A stretch of 64,000 nt of DNA, taken from NCBI GenBank assembly GCA_028285035.1, contig JANQQF010000117.1:37828-101827 (forward strand), read 5' to 3'. This DNA is from Phycisphaerae bacterium (GTDB lineage Bacteria > Chloroflexota > Anaerolineae > 4572-78 > J111). Below the pieces are notes generated by a model. The model worked only from the letters and a program-made list of their open reading frames with translations. It ran no database searches and was not told the origin of the DNA. Position 1 is the stretch's first letter, and every line of letters starts with the position of its first letter. This document shows, in pieces, positions 18,436 to 26,952 of this stretch. Made by a program: the position numbers and the translations under genes.

Positions 18436-19593
18436 ATGGACGAAGCATATTCTTCCGCTCAAGAACAAGATGGTAAAAGTAGTTTTGAGCAATACTCCCA
18501 GCTTGAACAACAACTTACTTCACAAAGCTACACAATTCAAGAGCAAAACAGAAAAATCGAAGCTTTGGAGGAGCAGTTAGCTGAGGCAAACCTTCTTCTA
18601 ACTCAACTTCCGCAGATAAATGAGAAATTTTCTAATTTCAAAGATGAAATACGCCAAATCGTTGAGCAGCAATCTAATGGTTCTTCCTCTAATAATAGAA
18701 CAACACCCGAAAGCATGCTTAATACACAATTCAATAATTATACAAAGGCACTAAATGATCTTCGTCGTGACATTGATCGTATTCAACGACAGGATGATCA
18801 AATTTTGTTAGCGCGTTCAGATAATGAACGCCTGAATAAAATGCTAACAGTGTTGGAAAGTCGTCTGGATACACTCTCTAACACATTTTCGGAAAAGCAG
18901 CGGTTTGCTGAGTATGTTGAGGAGCAACGGCAGAACGAAACTCAACGATTCATTGAGATACAGCAGGAAGTACCGAAAATTCGGCAAAGTGTTGAGGAAA
19001 GTTTTGATAAAGTCAAAAAAATAGAGCAACAGCTTCCTCAATTTAGCAAATATGATGTCGCATTAGAGAATATTCGGCAGGAAATGCGTCATCATCGAGA
19101 GCATATGGACTTTCAAATGGCACAACGTGAACGGCTGTTAAAAAGCTGGACCGAGCTTGCTGAAGAACAAGAACGTCGCTTTAAGAGCCATGCTGATTTG
19201 ATGGACAAATATGCTGAAAATTATCAACAGAGCAAACGTGCGTTGGCAACGCTGCAAGAAGTACAGGAAAGATTTCAACGGGAACAGCATCAAGCTGAAG
19301 AGCTTCAACGGCTCACAGAAAATCGACAACGCACTGCTTTGGAGAAGTTGCAATTGGATTATGAACAGCAGTGGCAGAAGCGTATGTTAGAGTTACAGCC
19401 CCGACTTGATGTGCTTGAAAATGAAAATGCATCCTTAAAGGATGACATTGCCTCGCTACAGAAGAGCAATAAAGTTATTGAACATCAGATTAATTTGATT
19501 TTACAAATTATAGAGGAAGATATTCAAGCGCGTGCCTCTTCTACTCAAGATTGGCTTAATCGATTTGAACAAATTGCGAGCGAGCAATCCTAA
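18436..19593 (+). CDS. Long coiled-coil protein of unknown function
   Basis: About 385 residues from the ATG at 18436 (MDEAYSS); the ATG at 18421 is an alternative. Nearly the whole length is charged, Gln/Glu/Leu-rich heptad sequence, e.g. 'LEQQLTSQSYTIQEQNRKIEALEEQLAEAN' and 'ENASLKDDIASLQKSNKVIEHQI', with no transmembrane helix or signal peptide. It would be a cytoplasmic rod. No family was recognised; SMC-like or DivIVA-like scaffolds share only the coiled-coil character. It ends with tandem stops TAA-TAA directly before selB (3-base gap), so the two are cotranscribed. What it does with SelB, if anything, is unknown. Confidence 0.75.
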   Translation: MDEAYSSAQEQDGKSSFEQYSQLEQQLTSQSYTIQEQNRKIEALEEQLAEANLLLTQLPQINEKFSNFKDEIRQIVEQQSNGSSSNNRTTPESMLNTQFNNYTKALNDLRRDIDRIQRQDDQILLARSDNERLNKMLTVLESRLDTLSNTFSEKQRFAEYVEEQRQNETQRFIEIQQEVPKIRQSVEESFDKVKKIEQQLPQFSKYDVALENIRQEMRHHREHMDFQMAQRERLLKSWTELAEEQERRFKSHADLMDKYAENYQQSKRALATLQEVQERFQREQHQAEELQRLTENRQRTALEKLQLDYEQQWQKRMLELQPRLDVLENENASLKDDIASLQKSNKVIEHQINLILQIIEEDIQARASSTQDWLNRFEQIASEQS

Positions 19594-19596
19594 TAA

Positions 19597-21498
19597 ATGC
19601 GTGTTATTGGAACTGCTGGTCATGTTGATCATGGCAAATCAACGTTAGTCAAAGCTCTCACCGGCATTGAACCTGATCGTCTAAAAGAAGAACAGCAACG
19701 AGCGATGACAATTGATTTGGGATTTGCTTGGCTGAAATTGGCATCGGGTGAAGATGTTGGCATCGTTGATGTCCCTGGGCATCAAGATTTTATAAAGAAT
19801 ATGTTAGCAGGGGTAGGAGGCATTGATGCAGCGCTTTTTGTAATCGCTGCTGATGAGGGAGTTATGCCTCAAACACGCGAACATTTGGCGATACTTGATC
19901 TCCTTGAAATACCTCGTGGTATCATTGTCATTACCAAAAGCGATACAATCGAAGATGAAGATTGGTTAGAACTTGTTCAAGCGGATGTTTCAGAGACTGT
20001 GGCTGGAACTGTTTTAGCCGATGCCCCAATGATTCCTGTTTCTGCTTTGAGCGGACAAGGATTGGATGAGTTGCGCCGAACGCTCGATTCAGTGTTGAGT
20101 GAGGCCCCGCCACGCACCAATCGTGGGCGTCCTCGACTACCAGTTGATCGAGTTTTTTCTATCAGTGGTTTTGGCACCGTGGTTACAGGCACGCTGTTGG
20201 ATGGACAGTTAGAAGCTGGACAGGATGTAGAAATTCTACCAAAAAGTATCGTTAGTCGTATTCGAGGATTACAATTCCATAAAAAAAGTGTCGATATTGC
20301 TCAGCCTGGGGCGCGGACTGCAGTTAATCTCACCGGGGTAAATGCTAATGATGTATCTCGAGGAGATGTTCTAACGACCCCTGGCTGGTTAGAACCTTCA
20401 CAATTAATTGATGTACACCTAAAACTGTTGTCAGATGCTCCAAAAGAATTACGTCATAATCAACAAGTTGAAATCTTTACTGGTTCCACTGAAGTGTCTG
20501 GTTTTACTCGTCTATTGGGGGCACGTCAAATTGAACCAGGGCAAACAGGATGGGTACAACTTCGTCTACAACATCGAATTCCTGTCATCAAAGGAGACCA
20601 CTTTATTATTCGCCAACCATCTCCATCGATAACAATAGGTGGTGGTGTTGTTGTCGACCCCTTACCAAGAAGGCGGCATAAACGCTTCCGAACGGAGTTA
20701 ATTGATCGGCTTGAAACTCTGTTAGCTGGAACCCCTGAAGATATTCTTTTGGCAGAATTGGACCAAAAAGGCCCTTTAATGACACGAGCCATTATTGGTG
20801 AGAGTAGCCTACCGACAGATATTGCGACTAGTGCTTTATCAAATTTGATTGAACAAAATGATGTCTTTTCTCTGCTAGAAGTAAGCTTGCCAGACAATTT
20901 AGCCCAATCAAAGGTGTTGATGATATCACAAGTTGGTTGGGCGACCTTGATTGGACAAATTAAAATGGCTTTAGGGGACTATCATTCCAGATTTCCCCTT
21001 AGACTTGGAATGCCCAGAAGTGAGCTGAAAAGTCAGCTTAAACTTGAAACACGTGTATTTAATGAGACAGTTCAACGTGCTCAATTAGACGAAGCTTTAG
21101 ATGCAACAGAAACATCAGTCCGTCTAATTAGCCATCAAGTTGAATTCTCGGTAGAGCAACAGAAAGCTATTTTCAATGTGTTAACCAGGTTTGAGAAAAA
21201 CCCCTACAGTACGCCATCTCCTAAGGAATTAATTGATACTTTAGGGGATGATGTCTTTTTGGCTCTCCTTGAAAGTAAACAAATCATTCGATTATCTAAA
21301 GATGTACTTTTGTTGAGTAATACGTATAATGAATTTGTGGCTTGGTTAAAAGAATACTTACGTGAACAGTCAACCATTAATGTGGCGCAAGTGCGTGATG
21401 TTTTTAAGACCAGTCGCAAATATGCACTAGCTTTATTGGAATATACAGACGAACAACGTATTACAAAGCGAGTTGGAGATAATCGGGTTTTGAGATAA
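19597..21498 (+). CDS. selB: Selenocysteine-specific translation elongation factor SelB
   Basis: A GTPase of 633 residues that delivers selenocysteyl-tRNA to UGA codons followed by a SECIS element. G1 is GHVDHGKS (residues 8-15), the switch region reads '[10 protein letters not shown]', G3 is DVPGHQDF and G4 is TKSD. Two EF-Tu-like beta-barrel domains follow ('[23 protein letters not shown]' begins domain 2), then C-terminal winged helices (to '[19 protein letters not shown]...[21 protein letters not shown]') that in SelB bind the SECIS hairpin. Length is normal. The genome must also have selA, selD and tRNA-Sec if this is functional; none is in the window. Cotranscribed with the coiled-coil gene upstream. 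Confidence 0.93.
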   Translation: MRVIGTAGHVDHGKSTLVKALTGIEPDRLKEEQQRAMTIDLGFAWLKLASGEDVGIVDVPGHQDFIKNMLAGVGGIDAALFVIAADEGVMPQTREHLAILDLLEIPRGIIVITKSDTIEDEDWLELVQADVSETVAGTVLADAPMIPVSALSGQGLDELRRTLDSVLSEAPPRTNRGRPRLPVDRVFSISGFGTVVTGTLLDGQLEAGQDVEILPKSIVSRIRGLQFHKKSVDIAQPGARTAVNLTGVNANDVSRGDVLTTPGWLEPSQLIDVHLKLLSDAPKELRHNQQVEIFTGSTEVSGFTRLLGARQIEPGQTGWVQLRLQHRIPVIKGDHFIIRQPSPSITIGGGVVVDPLPRRRHKRFRTELIDRLETLLAGTPEDILLAELDQKGPLMTRAIIGESSLPTDIATSALSNLIEQNDVFSLLEVSLPDNLAQSKVLMISQVGWATLIGQIKMALGDYHSRFPLRLGMPRSELKSQLKLETRVFNETVQRAQLDEALDATETSVRLISHQVEFSVEQQKAIFNVLTRFEKNPYSTPSPKELIDTLGDDVFLALLESKQIIRLSKDVLLLSNTYNEFVAWLKEYLREQSTINVAQVRDVFKTSRKYALALLEYTDEQRITKRVGDNRVLR

Positions 21499-21566
21499 GG
21501 GTTATCTCATATTAACTCAATGGATTATAGACTCATCAAGACTGATTGTTAGTCTAATTAACAATC
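21491..21566. repeat. Two hairpins at and after the selB stop codon
   Basis: TGAGATAA (21491-21498) and TTATCTCA (21502-21509) form a perfect 8-bp stem with a GGG loop that contains the selB stop codon. A second inverted repeat, GATTGTTA (21544-21551) and TAACAATC (21559-21566), follows. Neither has a T-run, so they are weak as intrinsic terminators. Confidence 0.5.
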
Positions 21567-21612
21567 TATTACTATTCCACCAACCTACAACAGAAAGTAA
21601 AAGGAGATCATA

Positions 21613-22587
21613 ATGGAAAGTATTCGCGTTGGTGTAATTGGAGTAGGCTCAATGGGCGAGCGCCACTGTCGAGTTTATTCTACAATGCGTAATGTTGAAC
21701 TAGTTGGGATATCAGACCTGAATGCTGAACGAGGAAATGCTGTTGCCGCAACCTACTCAACCGAATATTTCTCGGATTATAAGAAACTTATAGCTGAGGT
21801 TGATGCAGTCAATATTGTCACCATAACCCCTGCCCATTTTGATATTGCAATGGAGGCAATTTCAAATGATGTTCATGTTTTGGTAGAGAAACCGATTACC
21901 GAGACAGTTGAACAAGGAAAAGAGCTCGTTGCCGAAGCAGAAAAACGAAAAAGAGTGTTGCAAGTTGGCCATATAGAACGATTTAATCCGGCATATATGG
22001 CTCTGAAAACCGTGGTTGAAGGACGTCGTTTAGCTGCAGTGAATATGCGCCGGTTAAGCCCGTTTGATACAAGTAATACAGATGTAGATGTTATTCGAGA
22101 CTTGATGATTCACGATCTTGATTTAGTTGTCAATTTAGTTGGCAGTAGTCTTGAAGGGTTTAGTGCTTGGGGACGCTCATTTTCCACAGAGGCAATTGAC
22201 CATGCCGTTGCTAATTTATCTTTCCGTAATGGACCAGTGGCTACATTGTCTGCTTCACGGGTCACCGAACAAAAAATTCGAATGATTGATATTACAGCAG
22301 AAGGGGCCTATATTGAGGCGGATTTGTTAGGAAAGAGCATAAAAATTCATCGGCGTGCTCGACCCGAGTTTTTTGAAGCACAATATCGGCAGGAAAGTAT
22401 TATAGAAACAATACAAGTCCCAATGGTTGAGCCGCTATTGTTAGAACTCCAGCATTTTGTGAAATGTATTCAGGAGAATTTGCCAAGTGATGTTTCAGGC
22501 AAAGATGGTCTTTATGCGTTACAACTAGCTAAAGCCATGGCAGATCAGATTAGTAACTTTATGATTATTGCAGAGCCGGCAATATAA
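21613..22587 (+). CDS. Gfo/Idh/MocA-family oxidoreductase
   Basis: This 324-residue NAD(P)-dependent enzyme has a Rossmann motif GVIGVGSMGERH (7-18), the family EKP motif (92-94) that positions the nicotinamide, and 'GHIERFNPAY' in the catalytic domain, whose later 'DLMIHDLDLVVNLVG' segment carries the usual catalytic His. The strong ribosome site AAGGAGA lies just before the ATG. Closest functional analogues are UDP-sugar 3-dehydrogenases of the WbpB/WlbA type. The N-acetyltransferase facing it resembles WbpD/WlbB, so both may serve an amino-uronic acid sugar pathway; this is inference because the aminotransferase of that pathway is not in view. Confidence 0.85.
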   Translation: MESIRVGVIGVGSMGERHCRVYSTMRNVELVGISDLNAERGNAVAATYSTEYFSDYKKLIAEVDAVNIVTITPAHFDIAMEAISNDVHVLVEKPITETVEQGKELVAEAEKRKRVLQVGHIERFNPAYMALKTVVEGRRLAAVNMRRLSPFDTSNTDVDVIRDLMIHDLDLVVNLVGSSLEGFSAWGRSFSTEAIDHAVANLSFRNGPVATLSASRVTEQKIRMIDITAEGAYIEADLLGKSIKIHRRARPEFFEAQYRQESIIETIQVPMVEPLLLELQHFVKCIQENLPSDVSGKDGLYALQLAKAMADQISNFMIIAEPAI

Positions 22588-22604
22588 ACTAATTTATTAT
22601 CAAT

Positions 22605-22638
22605 AAAAAAGGGACGATGTTGTTGTCGTCCCTTTTTT
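22605..22638. terminator. Bidirectional intrinsic terminator
   Basis: A perfect 13-bp stem: AAAAAAGGGACGA (22605-22617) pairs with TCGTCCCTTTTTT (22626-22638) around an 8-nt loop. T-runs flank the hairpin in both orientations. It sits between two convergent genes (stops at 22587 and 22653) and should end both transcripts. Confidence 0.93.
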
Positions 22639-22652
22639 ATTTGCTGTTTAAT

Positions 22653-23261
22653 TTACTGTGCTGAATTGAATACTTCTATGGGGATCTCGAAGACTTCGTT
22701 TGGATAATCTGGATCAATCATATTTACATGGGTGTTTAATTTATCTTGAACAATCATTCGTTTGCCTCGGGCTGAAACAAAACCGGTCAATCTCGCTGGA
22801 TTACCATATGTTAGCCCAAAATCAGGAATATCCTTTGTTACAACTGACCCAGATCCGACAATTGCCCACTTCCCAATCTTTACGCCTGGAAGAATAATAG
22901 CCCCACCTCCAATACCAGCCCCCTCACCAATATGTGTGGGGCTAACCTCCCAATCAGCATCGGTTTTTAGTGTACCATCAGGGTTGATTGCTCTAGGATT
23001 TTTATCATTTAAGAGCATTGCGCCTGGCCCCAAAAAGACGCCATTTTCCAGCGTTGCCCCGTGATATACAAAGACACCATTTTGGAGTTTACATCGATCT
23101 CCTATAACAACATCAAAATCGACGTAAGAACCCTTGCCAATGATGCATTCTTTACCAATACTGACTCGTTCACGGATTTGTGCTTGATGCCAAATGCGGG
23201 TGTTATCACCAATTGTGGCCTGATCGGATACTTCGGCTGTTGGATGAACGTGAAAATTCAT
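22653..23261 (-). CDS. Left-handed beta-helix N-acetyltransferase, WbpD/WlbB-like
   Basis: This 202-residue protein is built of hexapeptide repeats, e.g. 'VSDQATIGDNTRIWHQAQIRERVSIGKECIIGKGSYVDFDVVIGD', and has the NP-RAI segment 'LLNDKNPRAINPDGTLKTDADWEVSPTHIG' characteristic of WbpD/WlbB, which acetylates the 3-amino group of UDP-2-acetamido-3-amino-uronate with acetyl-CoA. It ends with 'VSARGKRM...' instead of a plain helix. Length matches the family. A candidate promoter overlapping an inverted repeat lies at 23303-23341. It is convergent with the Gfo/Idh gene. Both point to 2,3-diacetamido sugar synthesis. Confidence 0.85.
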   Translation of the reverse strand: MNFHVHPTAEVSDQATIGDNTRIWHQAQIRERVSIGKECIIGKGSYVDFDVVIGDRCKLQNGVFVYHGATLENGVFLGPGAMLLNDKNPRAINPDGTLKTDADWEVSPTHIGEGAGIGGGAIILPGVKIGKWAIVGSGSVVTKDIPDFGLTYGNPARLTGFVSARGKRMIVQDKLNTHVNMIDPDYPNEVFEIPIEVFNSAQ

Positions 23262-23302
23262 TGATTTACCTCGTTTGTAGGAGTGAAAAGAAAAACGATC
23301 CG

Positions 23303-23341
23303 TTTACAAAAATTGTAAATCGAATCGTAGTAATTGTACAA
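23303..23341 (-). promoter_or_regulatory. Promoter overlapped by an inverted repeat (possible operator or attenuator)
   Basis: On the minus strand TTGTAC (23336-23341), an 18-bp spacer and TACAAT (23312-23317) look like a promoter for the acetyltransferase gene. The -10 lies inside the inverted repeat TTTACAA (23303-23309) / TTGTAAA (23313-23319). On the minus strand the hairpin is followed by GTTTTTCTTTT (about 23284-23294), so it may also act as an intrinsic terminator for the upstream sugar phosphotransferase gene. Confidence 0.5.
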
Positions 23342-23380
23342 TTATTTAAGGGGATGTTTACTTGAGAAACGTTTGGTAAA

Positions 23381-24082
23381 TTATTCTGCCCCAGAGCTAA
23401 ATAATACTGAAGAGACAGTCCACCATAAAATTAGGAAATCCAACCTTAAACTTTGATTTTCAATATATTCTATATCATGCTGAACAATTTCATCAAATGT
23501 AATCTGGCTTCGACCACGCACTTGGGCTAATCCAGTAATACCGGGAAGCACCCTAAGGCGTTCGGCATGCCATTCGCTATACGCTTCAACTTCCCATAAT
23601 ACATTAGGTCGAGGCCCCACAAAGCTCATCTCATTGCGGAGGACATTAATTAGCTGTGGTAATTCATCCAAGCTAGTTTTGCGTAAAATTCGGCCTATAC
23701 GAGTAACTTGGCTTGCTTTGAATGGTTTAAATGTTTTGTTTTCACTTGCTTCACCCTCCATCTGTCCACTAACATATTTTTTCATGAACTCACGATGGGA
23801 GCTATCATCAATATTATGATGCATGGTACGGAACTTGATGATTTTGAAGATTTTCCCGTCTTTTCCTACGCGATCTTGGATAAAAAGAACAGGCCCAGAA
23901 GAGTCAAGCTTAATAGCAATTGCTATTAAGACTGCTAATGGTACGACGAAGGGAATTGAGAAAAGACAAATAAGAACTTCAAGAATTCGTTTAGTAATAT
24001 TATATATCCACTTTGATTGTGTCATAGTGCGAGATGTACCGACGACCCTCCAGCTCATTGTCAAGGTTTCTTTCTTTTCCAA
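23381..24082 (-). CDS. Undecaprenyl-phosphate sugar phosphotransferase (initiating transferase)
   Basis: The 233-residue protein transfers a sugar-1-phosphate from a nucleotide sugar to undecaprenyl phosphate, the priming step of repeat-unit synthesis. It has one hydrophobic segment (about 36-60, 'VLICLFSIPFVVPLAVLIAIAI') and the bacterial sugar transferase motifs 'FIQDRVGKDGKIFKIIKFRTM', 'KTSLDELPQLINVLRNEMSFVGPRP' and 'LPGITGLAQVRGRS'. It lacks the extra N-terminal four-helix part of WbaP/WcaJ and so is of the compact type. I keep the TTG start at 24082 because a perfect AGGAGG (24090-24095) lies 7 bases upstream; an ATG at 24058 has no such site. Confidence 0.92.
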   Translation of the reverse strand: MEKKETLTMSWRVVGTSRTMTQSKWIYNITKRILEVLICLFSIPFVVPLAVLIAIAIKLDSSGPVLFIQDRVGKDGKIFKIIKFRTMHHNIDDSSHREFMKKYVSGQMEGEASENKTFKPFKASQVTRIGRILRKTSLDELPQLINVLRNEMSFVGPRPNVLWEVEAYSEWHAERLRVLPGITGLAQVRGRSQITFDEIVQHDIEYIENQSLRLDFLILWWTVSSVLFSSGAE

Positions 24083-24681
24083 TTCGGTGCCTCCTGATAC
24101 TCTAACTACTTCAATATAGAGTAAATGAACTTAACTATTAGGACTGTAGGTTGGCCTGATATGCCCAGAGGGAGGGAAACTCTGAAAAATATGCATATCA
24201 ATTTCTAAGTTACGATTCTGTATTAATAAGGATATGCTAAATTTTTTGGTCGTCTAACCTGGTCAACAAAACTAAATATCAAATTATTTAAGATGTTTAC
24301 CATAAAAAAATAATAGACAAAAAGTTTTGGGGTGATACGGTAGGGATAGTTATATGACGACTAGATTATAACATGATTAAGTTTGAATTTGGTTTGAATC
24401 TGCTTAAATTAAACTTAAATTTGGCTGACTTTAATCTGAAATAACTTATCCCTACATCATTATAACCTACCCGTCTTGCGGTGACAACCCCTGGATGTTA
24501 GATTCTGAATTTCCACTAGAAATCATGACGTTTTTGAACTTTAAAAGGTTCTGGCTATGTTAATGAAGGATTGATGGACAAATTTTGATTGGATACTCAC
24601 CAATATATTGCCATATTTGAATGAAAAATTACAATAGGGTAAAAGTCATTCACAGATTTTTATATCATTTTGTGAATATTT
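24083..24681. other. Divergent intergenic gap, no gene seen
   Basis: About 600 AT-rich bases separate the sugar phosphotransferase (minus) from the Nudix gene (plus). I see no coding frame or RNA. Close to the Nudix start an inverted repeat ATTCACA (24648-24654) / TGTGAAT (24671-24677) could be an operator. No clear -35/-10 pair was recognised. Confidence 0.45.
24090..24095 (-). promoter_or_regulatory. Ribosome binding site supporting a TTG start
   Basis: The minus strand reads AGGAGG here, 7 bases before the TTG at 24082. This full-consensus site decides the start of the sugar phosphotransferase gene in favour of TTG. Confidence 0.8.
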
Positions 24682-25119
24682 ATGGTAAATACACTTTATC
24701 CTGATGCCCCTCGTATTGCTGTAGGGGCAATTGTAATTCATGAGAATAAAGCCTTGCTCGTTCTAAGAGGTAAACCACCAGCTCAAGGTGTTTGGGCTAT
24801 TCCAGGTGGTAGTGTTACTCTAGGGGAGAGCCTTCAAGCGGCAGCAGAGAGAGAAATTTTTGAAGAAACAGGGCTACGAATAAAAGCAGGAGAGGTTGTC
24901 TATAGTTTTGATGTAATTGAACGTGATGAAAATGATAAGGTAAAATACCATTATGTAATTCTGGATTTGAAAGCAGAGCTAATTGATCCAAACCAAACTA
25001 GGGTGACAGCTGCAGATGATGCTTCTGATGCAAACTGGTTTACCTGGGCCGAAATCGATGCCCCTAAATTTCCTGTTTCCACCCTTACTCGAAATCTGTT
25101 ACAGAAATTGATGATTTAA
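24682..25119 (+). CDS. Nudix hydrolase
   Basis: This 145-residue enzyme has the full Nudix box from G43 (GSVTLGESLQ to REIFEETGL), matching G-x5-E-x7-REUxEExGU, which binds the metal and cleaves nucleoside diphosphates linked to another group. The N-terminal 'IAVGAIVIHENKALLVLRGK' and 'KYHYVILDLKAEL' are typical of ADP-ribose pyrophosphatase-like members, but the substrate is unknown. There is no ribosome site before the ATG, so the mRNA could be leaderless. The next gene follows after 2 bases. Confidence 0.88.
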   Translation: MVNTLYPDAPRIAVGAIVIHENKALLVLRGKPPAQGVWAIPGGSVTLGESLQAAAEREIFEETGLRIKAGEVVYSFDVIERDENDKVKYHYVILDLKAELIDPNQTRVTAADDASDANWFTWAEIDAPKFPVSTLTRNLLQKLMI

Positions 25120-25121
25120 AT

Positions 25122-25820
25122 ATGACTGATCCTAATCAAACGAAAAAATATAGATTGCGGTTACTTTTTGCCAAGAAAGACCAAATAAAATATATCTCTC
25201 ATTTAGATTTATTATTAGCCTGGGAACGAGCCTTGCGTCGTGCCCAGATTCCACTCGCTTACTCTCAGGGATTTAATCCGCGGCCAAAAATTCAAATTGC
25301 CTCAGGGTTGCCACTAGGGACAACAGGCAGTTCTGAAATTTTAGATATCATCATTACAGGCTATGTTGAACCTGATGATGCATTAAGTCAAATTAGAAGG
25401 GCTCTCCCTGTGGGTATTGCCCTTCATTCTGTTACAGAGGTTCCGTTAAAATCGCCAACCTTGCAGCAGCTTCTACGTGAGGCAGAGTATAAAGTGCTTG
25501 TAGAGACAGATGTCTCTGATGAGAAATTACGATTACGTATTCAATCATTACTCGACGCGGATGAAATTATTCAAACGCGGCAACGTAAGCAGAAGACTGA
25601 AAAGTTTGATTTAAGACCCTGGTTACATGAATTGGAACTTGTTTCAGCCACTGATCAGGAGACTTGCTTACATCTGCGGGTGACGGCAGGTCAGCACGGA
25701 AACCTCAGACCAGAGGCTGTACTGAAGGCGTTGGATTTAGAGCAAAATTGGGCTTCGATTGAACGTGTGAAATTAATCTTTGATACTCCCCCAGCAGAGA
25801 CGCTTGATCCAACTGATTAA
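25122..25820 (+). CDS. DUF2344/TIGR03936 radical-SAM-linked protein
   Basis: This 232-residue protein starts with 'YRLRLLFAKKDQIKYISHLDLLLAWERALRRA' and 'PLAYSQGFNPRPKIQIASGLPLGTTGSSEILDI', the hallmark of the TIGR03936/DUF2344 family. In other bacteria this domain is fused to or next to a B12-binding radical SAM protein of the TIGR03960 type. No such gene is in view here; the neighbours are a Nudix hydrolase (2-base gap) and an LPVSG surface protein. Its biochemical role is unknown. A link to tRNA or ribosome modification has been proposed for the family only from context. Confidence 0.85.
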   Translation: MTDPNQTKKYRLRLLFAKKDQIKYISHLDLLLAWERALRRAQIPLAYSQGFNPRPKIQIASGLPLGTTGSSEILDIIITGYVEPDDALSQIRRALPVGIALHSVTEVPLKSPTLQQLLREAEYKVLVETDVSDEKLRLRIQSLLDADEIIQTRQRKQKTEKFDLRPWLHELELVSATDQETCLHLRVTAGQHGNLRPEAVLKALDLEQNWASIERVKLIFDTPPAETLDPTD

Positions 25821-25827
25821 TCCCTAC

Positions 25828-25856
25828 TTCTCAGAATTTCTTTCCTGTGTTATAAT
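25828..25856 (+). promoter_or_regulatory. Promoter of the LPVSG surface-protein gene
   Basis: TTCTCA (25828-25833), a 17-bp spacer and TATAAT (25851-25856), with an extended -10 TGT-TATAAT. The expected start is near 25863, giving a 57-nt leader. The leader contains a perfect hairpin AATCCTAA (25877-25884) / TTAGGATT (25890-25897) with a 5-nt loop just before the ribosome site AGGAAGGA. Confidence 0.7.
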
Positions 25857-25876
25857 CTTATGTGAAATGCTTATGT

Positions 25877-25897
25877 AATCCTAAATGAATTAGGATT
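25877..25897 (+). promoter_or_regulatory. Leader hairpin upstream of the ribosome site
   Basis: Arms AATCCTAA and TTAGGATT (8 bp, perfect) enclose ATGAA. It ends 9 bases before the AGGAAGG ribosome site (25907-25913) of the surface-protein gene, where it could stabilise the message or affect translation. Confidence 0.45.
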
Positions 25898-25919
25898 CTA
25901 TGACACAGGAAGGAAAAAG

Positions 25920-26885
25920 ATGATGCAGTATAAATTGGTTTTGCGTCACCTGGTAGTAATGATCCTCGCTTTAGGTGTATTTGTTAGTGTATTTAATGAC
26001 AATACACCAGCCCTAGCTCAAGAAGATGCGAATATTGCAATTACCTCTCCATCTGCTGATGCTACTTTATCCGGGGTAGTAACCGTTACAGGGACAGTTA
26101 ACTTTACAGATTTTATTAAATTTGAAATTTTGTTGAAAAGTGGCGACAATTTATCTTGGGTAGCTACAATTTATGCCCCTGTTTTTGAAGGCAATCTGGC
26201 CCGGATGGATACGCGACTTTTCCTGGATGGGCCTTATCAACTTGTTGTGCGTCAAGTTAACAGTGACAGCAATTACACAGACTTTTTTGGACCAACGATT
26301 ACTATTGCTAATGGTACTGGAAGTACATTACCTTATCCTGAGCTTGACTCAAATTTCCTATATGCACCACCTGAGCATGCATTAGCCAGGGTGCGAAATT
26401 GCGGCTTACGCAATATGGAGTTTGACTACAATGCCCCAACAGGCTTCTGTAGTGCTGGTGACCTATGGATCCCACCTCGTCAAGCGGACAGTTCCTATTG
26501 CCCTTCTGTTGACATCCTCTTAATCGCTTGTGAATATCGAGGAACAATTATTGGAGAAGGTGATCCTCCTGGTGTAACTTATTTGTTTGAGGCCGAAAAA
26601 GGTAAAATCTATCAATTCGATTATCCTGGTGGGGATCAGGTTTATATCGGTGAAATTCCTGCTGATGAAATGACAGCAGTCGTTGCAGACCAGCCCTCAA
26701 CGACAACTACCAATGATGCGGCAGCTTCATCTACGTCCGAAGACAGCAGTCAACCTGAAGTGTTACCAGTATCAGGTCAAGGAGAAACGGCCAACTGGAC
26801 ATTCTTAGCCGGGGCTATCGTTCTTATCATATTGTTGATTATTGGTGGAATTTTGGCTGTGCGTAAGCAGAGGTCTGCTGTTTAA
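25920..26885 (+). CDS. Secreted Ig-like protein with LPVSG sorting-like C-terminus
   Basis: The 321-residue product has an N-terminal signal peptide ending near AxA-QED (about residue 34), an Ig-like module at about 38-130 ('ITSPSADATLSGVVTVTGTV'), and a cysteine-bearing part (C151, C162, C184 and C193 region) that could hold disulfides. The C-terminus is a Ser/Thr-rich linker, then LPVSG, a hydrophobic helix ('FLAGAIVLIILLIIGGILAV') and RKQRS. That layout is the one used by sortase substrates (LPxTG), although the pentapeptide has Ser in place of Thr; a plain membrane anchor is the alternative. Two ATGs occur at 25920 and 25923. A terminator follows at 26913. Confidence 0.8.
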   Translation: MMQYKLVLRHLVVMILALGVFVSVFNDNTPALAQEDANIAITSPSADATLSGVVTVTGTVNFTDFIKFEILLKSGDNLSWVATIYAPVFEGNLARMDTRLFLDGPYQLVVRQVNSDSNYTDFFGPTITIANGTGSTLPYPELDSNFLYAPPEHALARVRNCGLRNMEFDYNAPTGFCSAGDLWIPPRQADSSYCPSVDILLIACEYRGTIIGEGDPPGVTYLFEAEKGKIYQFDYPGGDQVYIGEIPADEMTAVVADQPSTTTTNDAAASSTSEDSSQPEVLPVSGQGETANWTFLAGAIVLIILLIIGGILAVRKQRSAV

Positions 26886-26912
26886 TTTAGAAATAACGTA
26901 AACTTTGATGAG

Positions 26913-26942
26913 ATAGGGTATATCAGATATACCCTATTTTTG
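26913..26942 (+). terminator. Intrinsic terminator
   Basis: Perfect 11-bp stem ATAGGGTATAT (26913-26923) / ATATACCCTAT (26927-26937), 3-nt loop, followed by TTTTTG on the plus strand. It ends the surface-protein transcript. The minus strand lacks a T-run after it. Confidence 0.85.
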
Positions 26943-26952
26943 CTTTAAATAC

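Noticed and set aside
19597..21498. SelB as a plain EF-Tu or IF2-like GTPase
   Set aside because: The C-terminal winged-helix array and the SelB-type G domain start ([10 protein letters not shown]) distinguish it.
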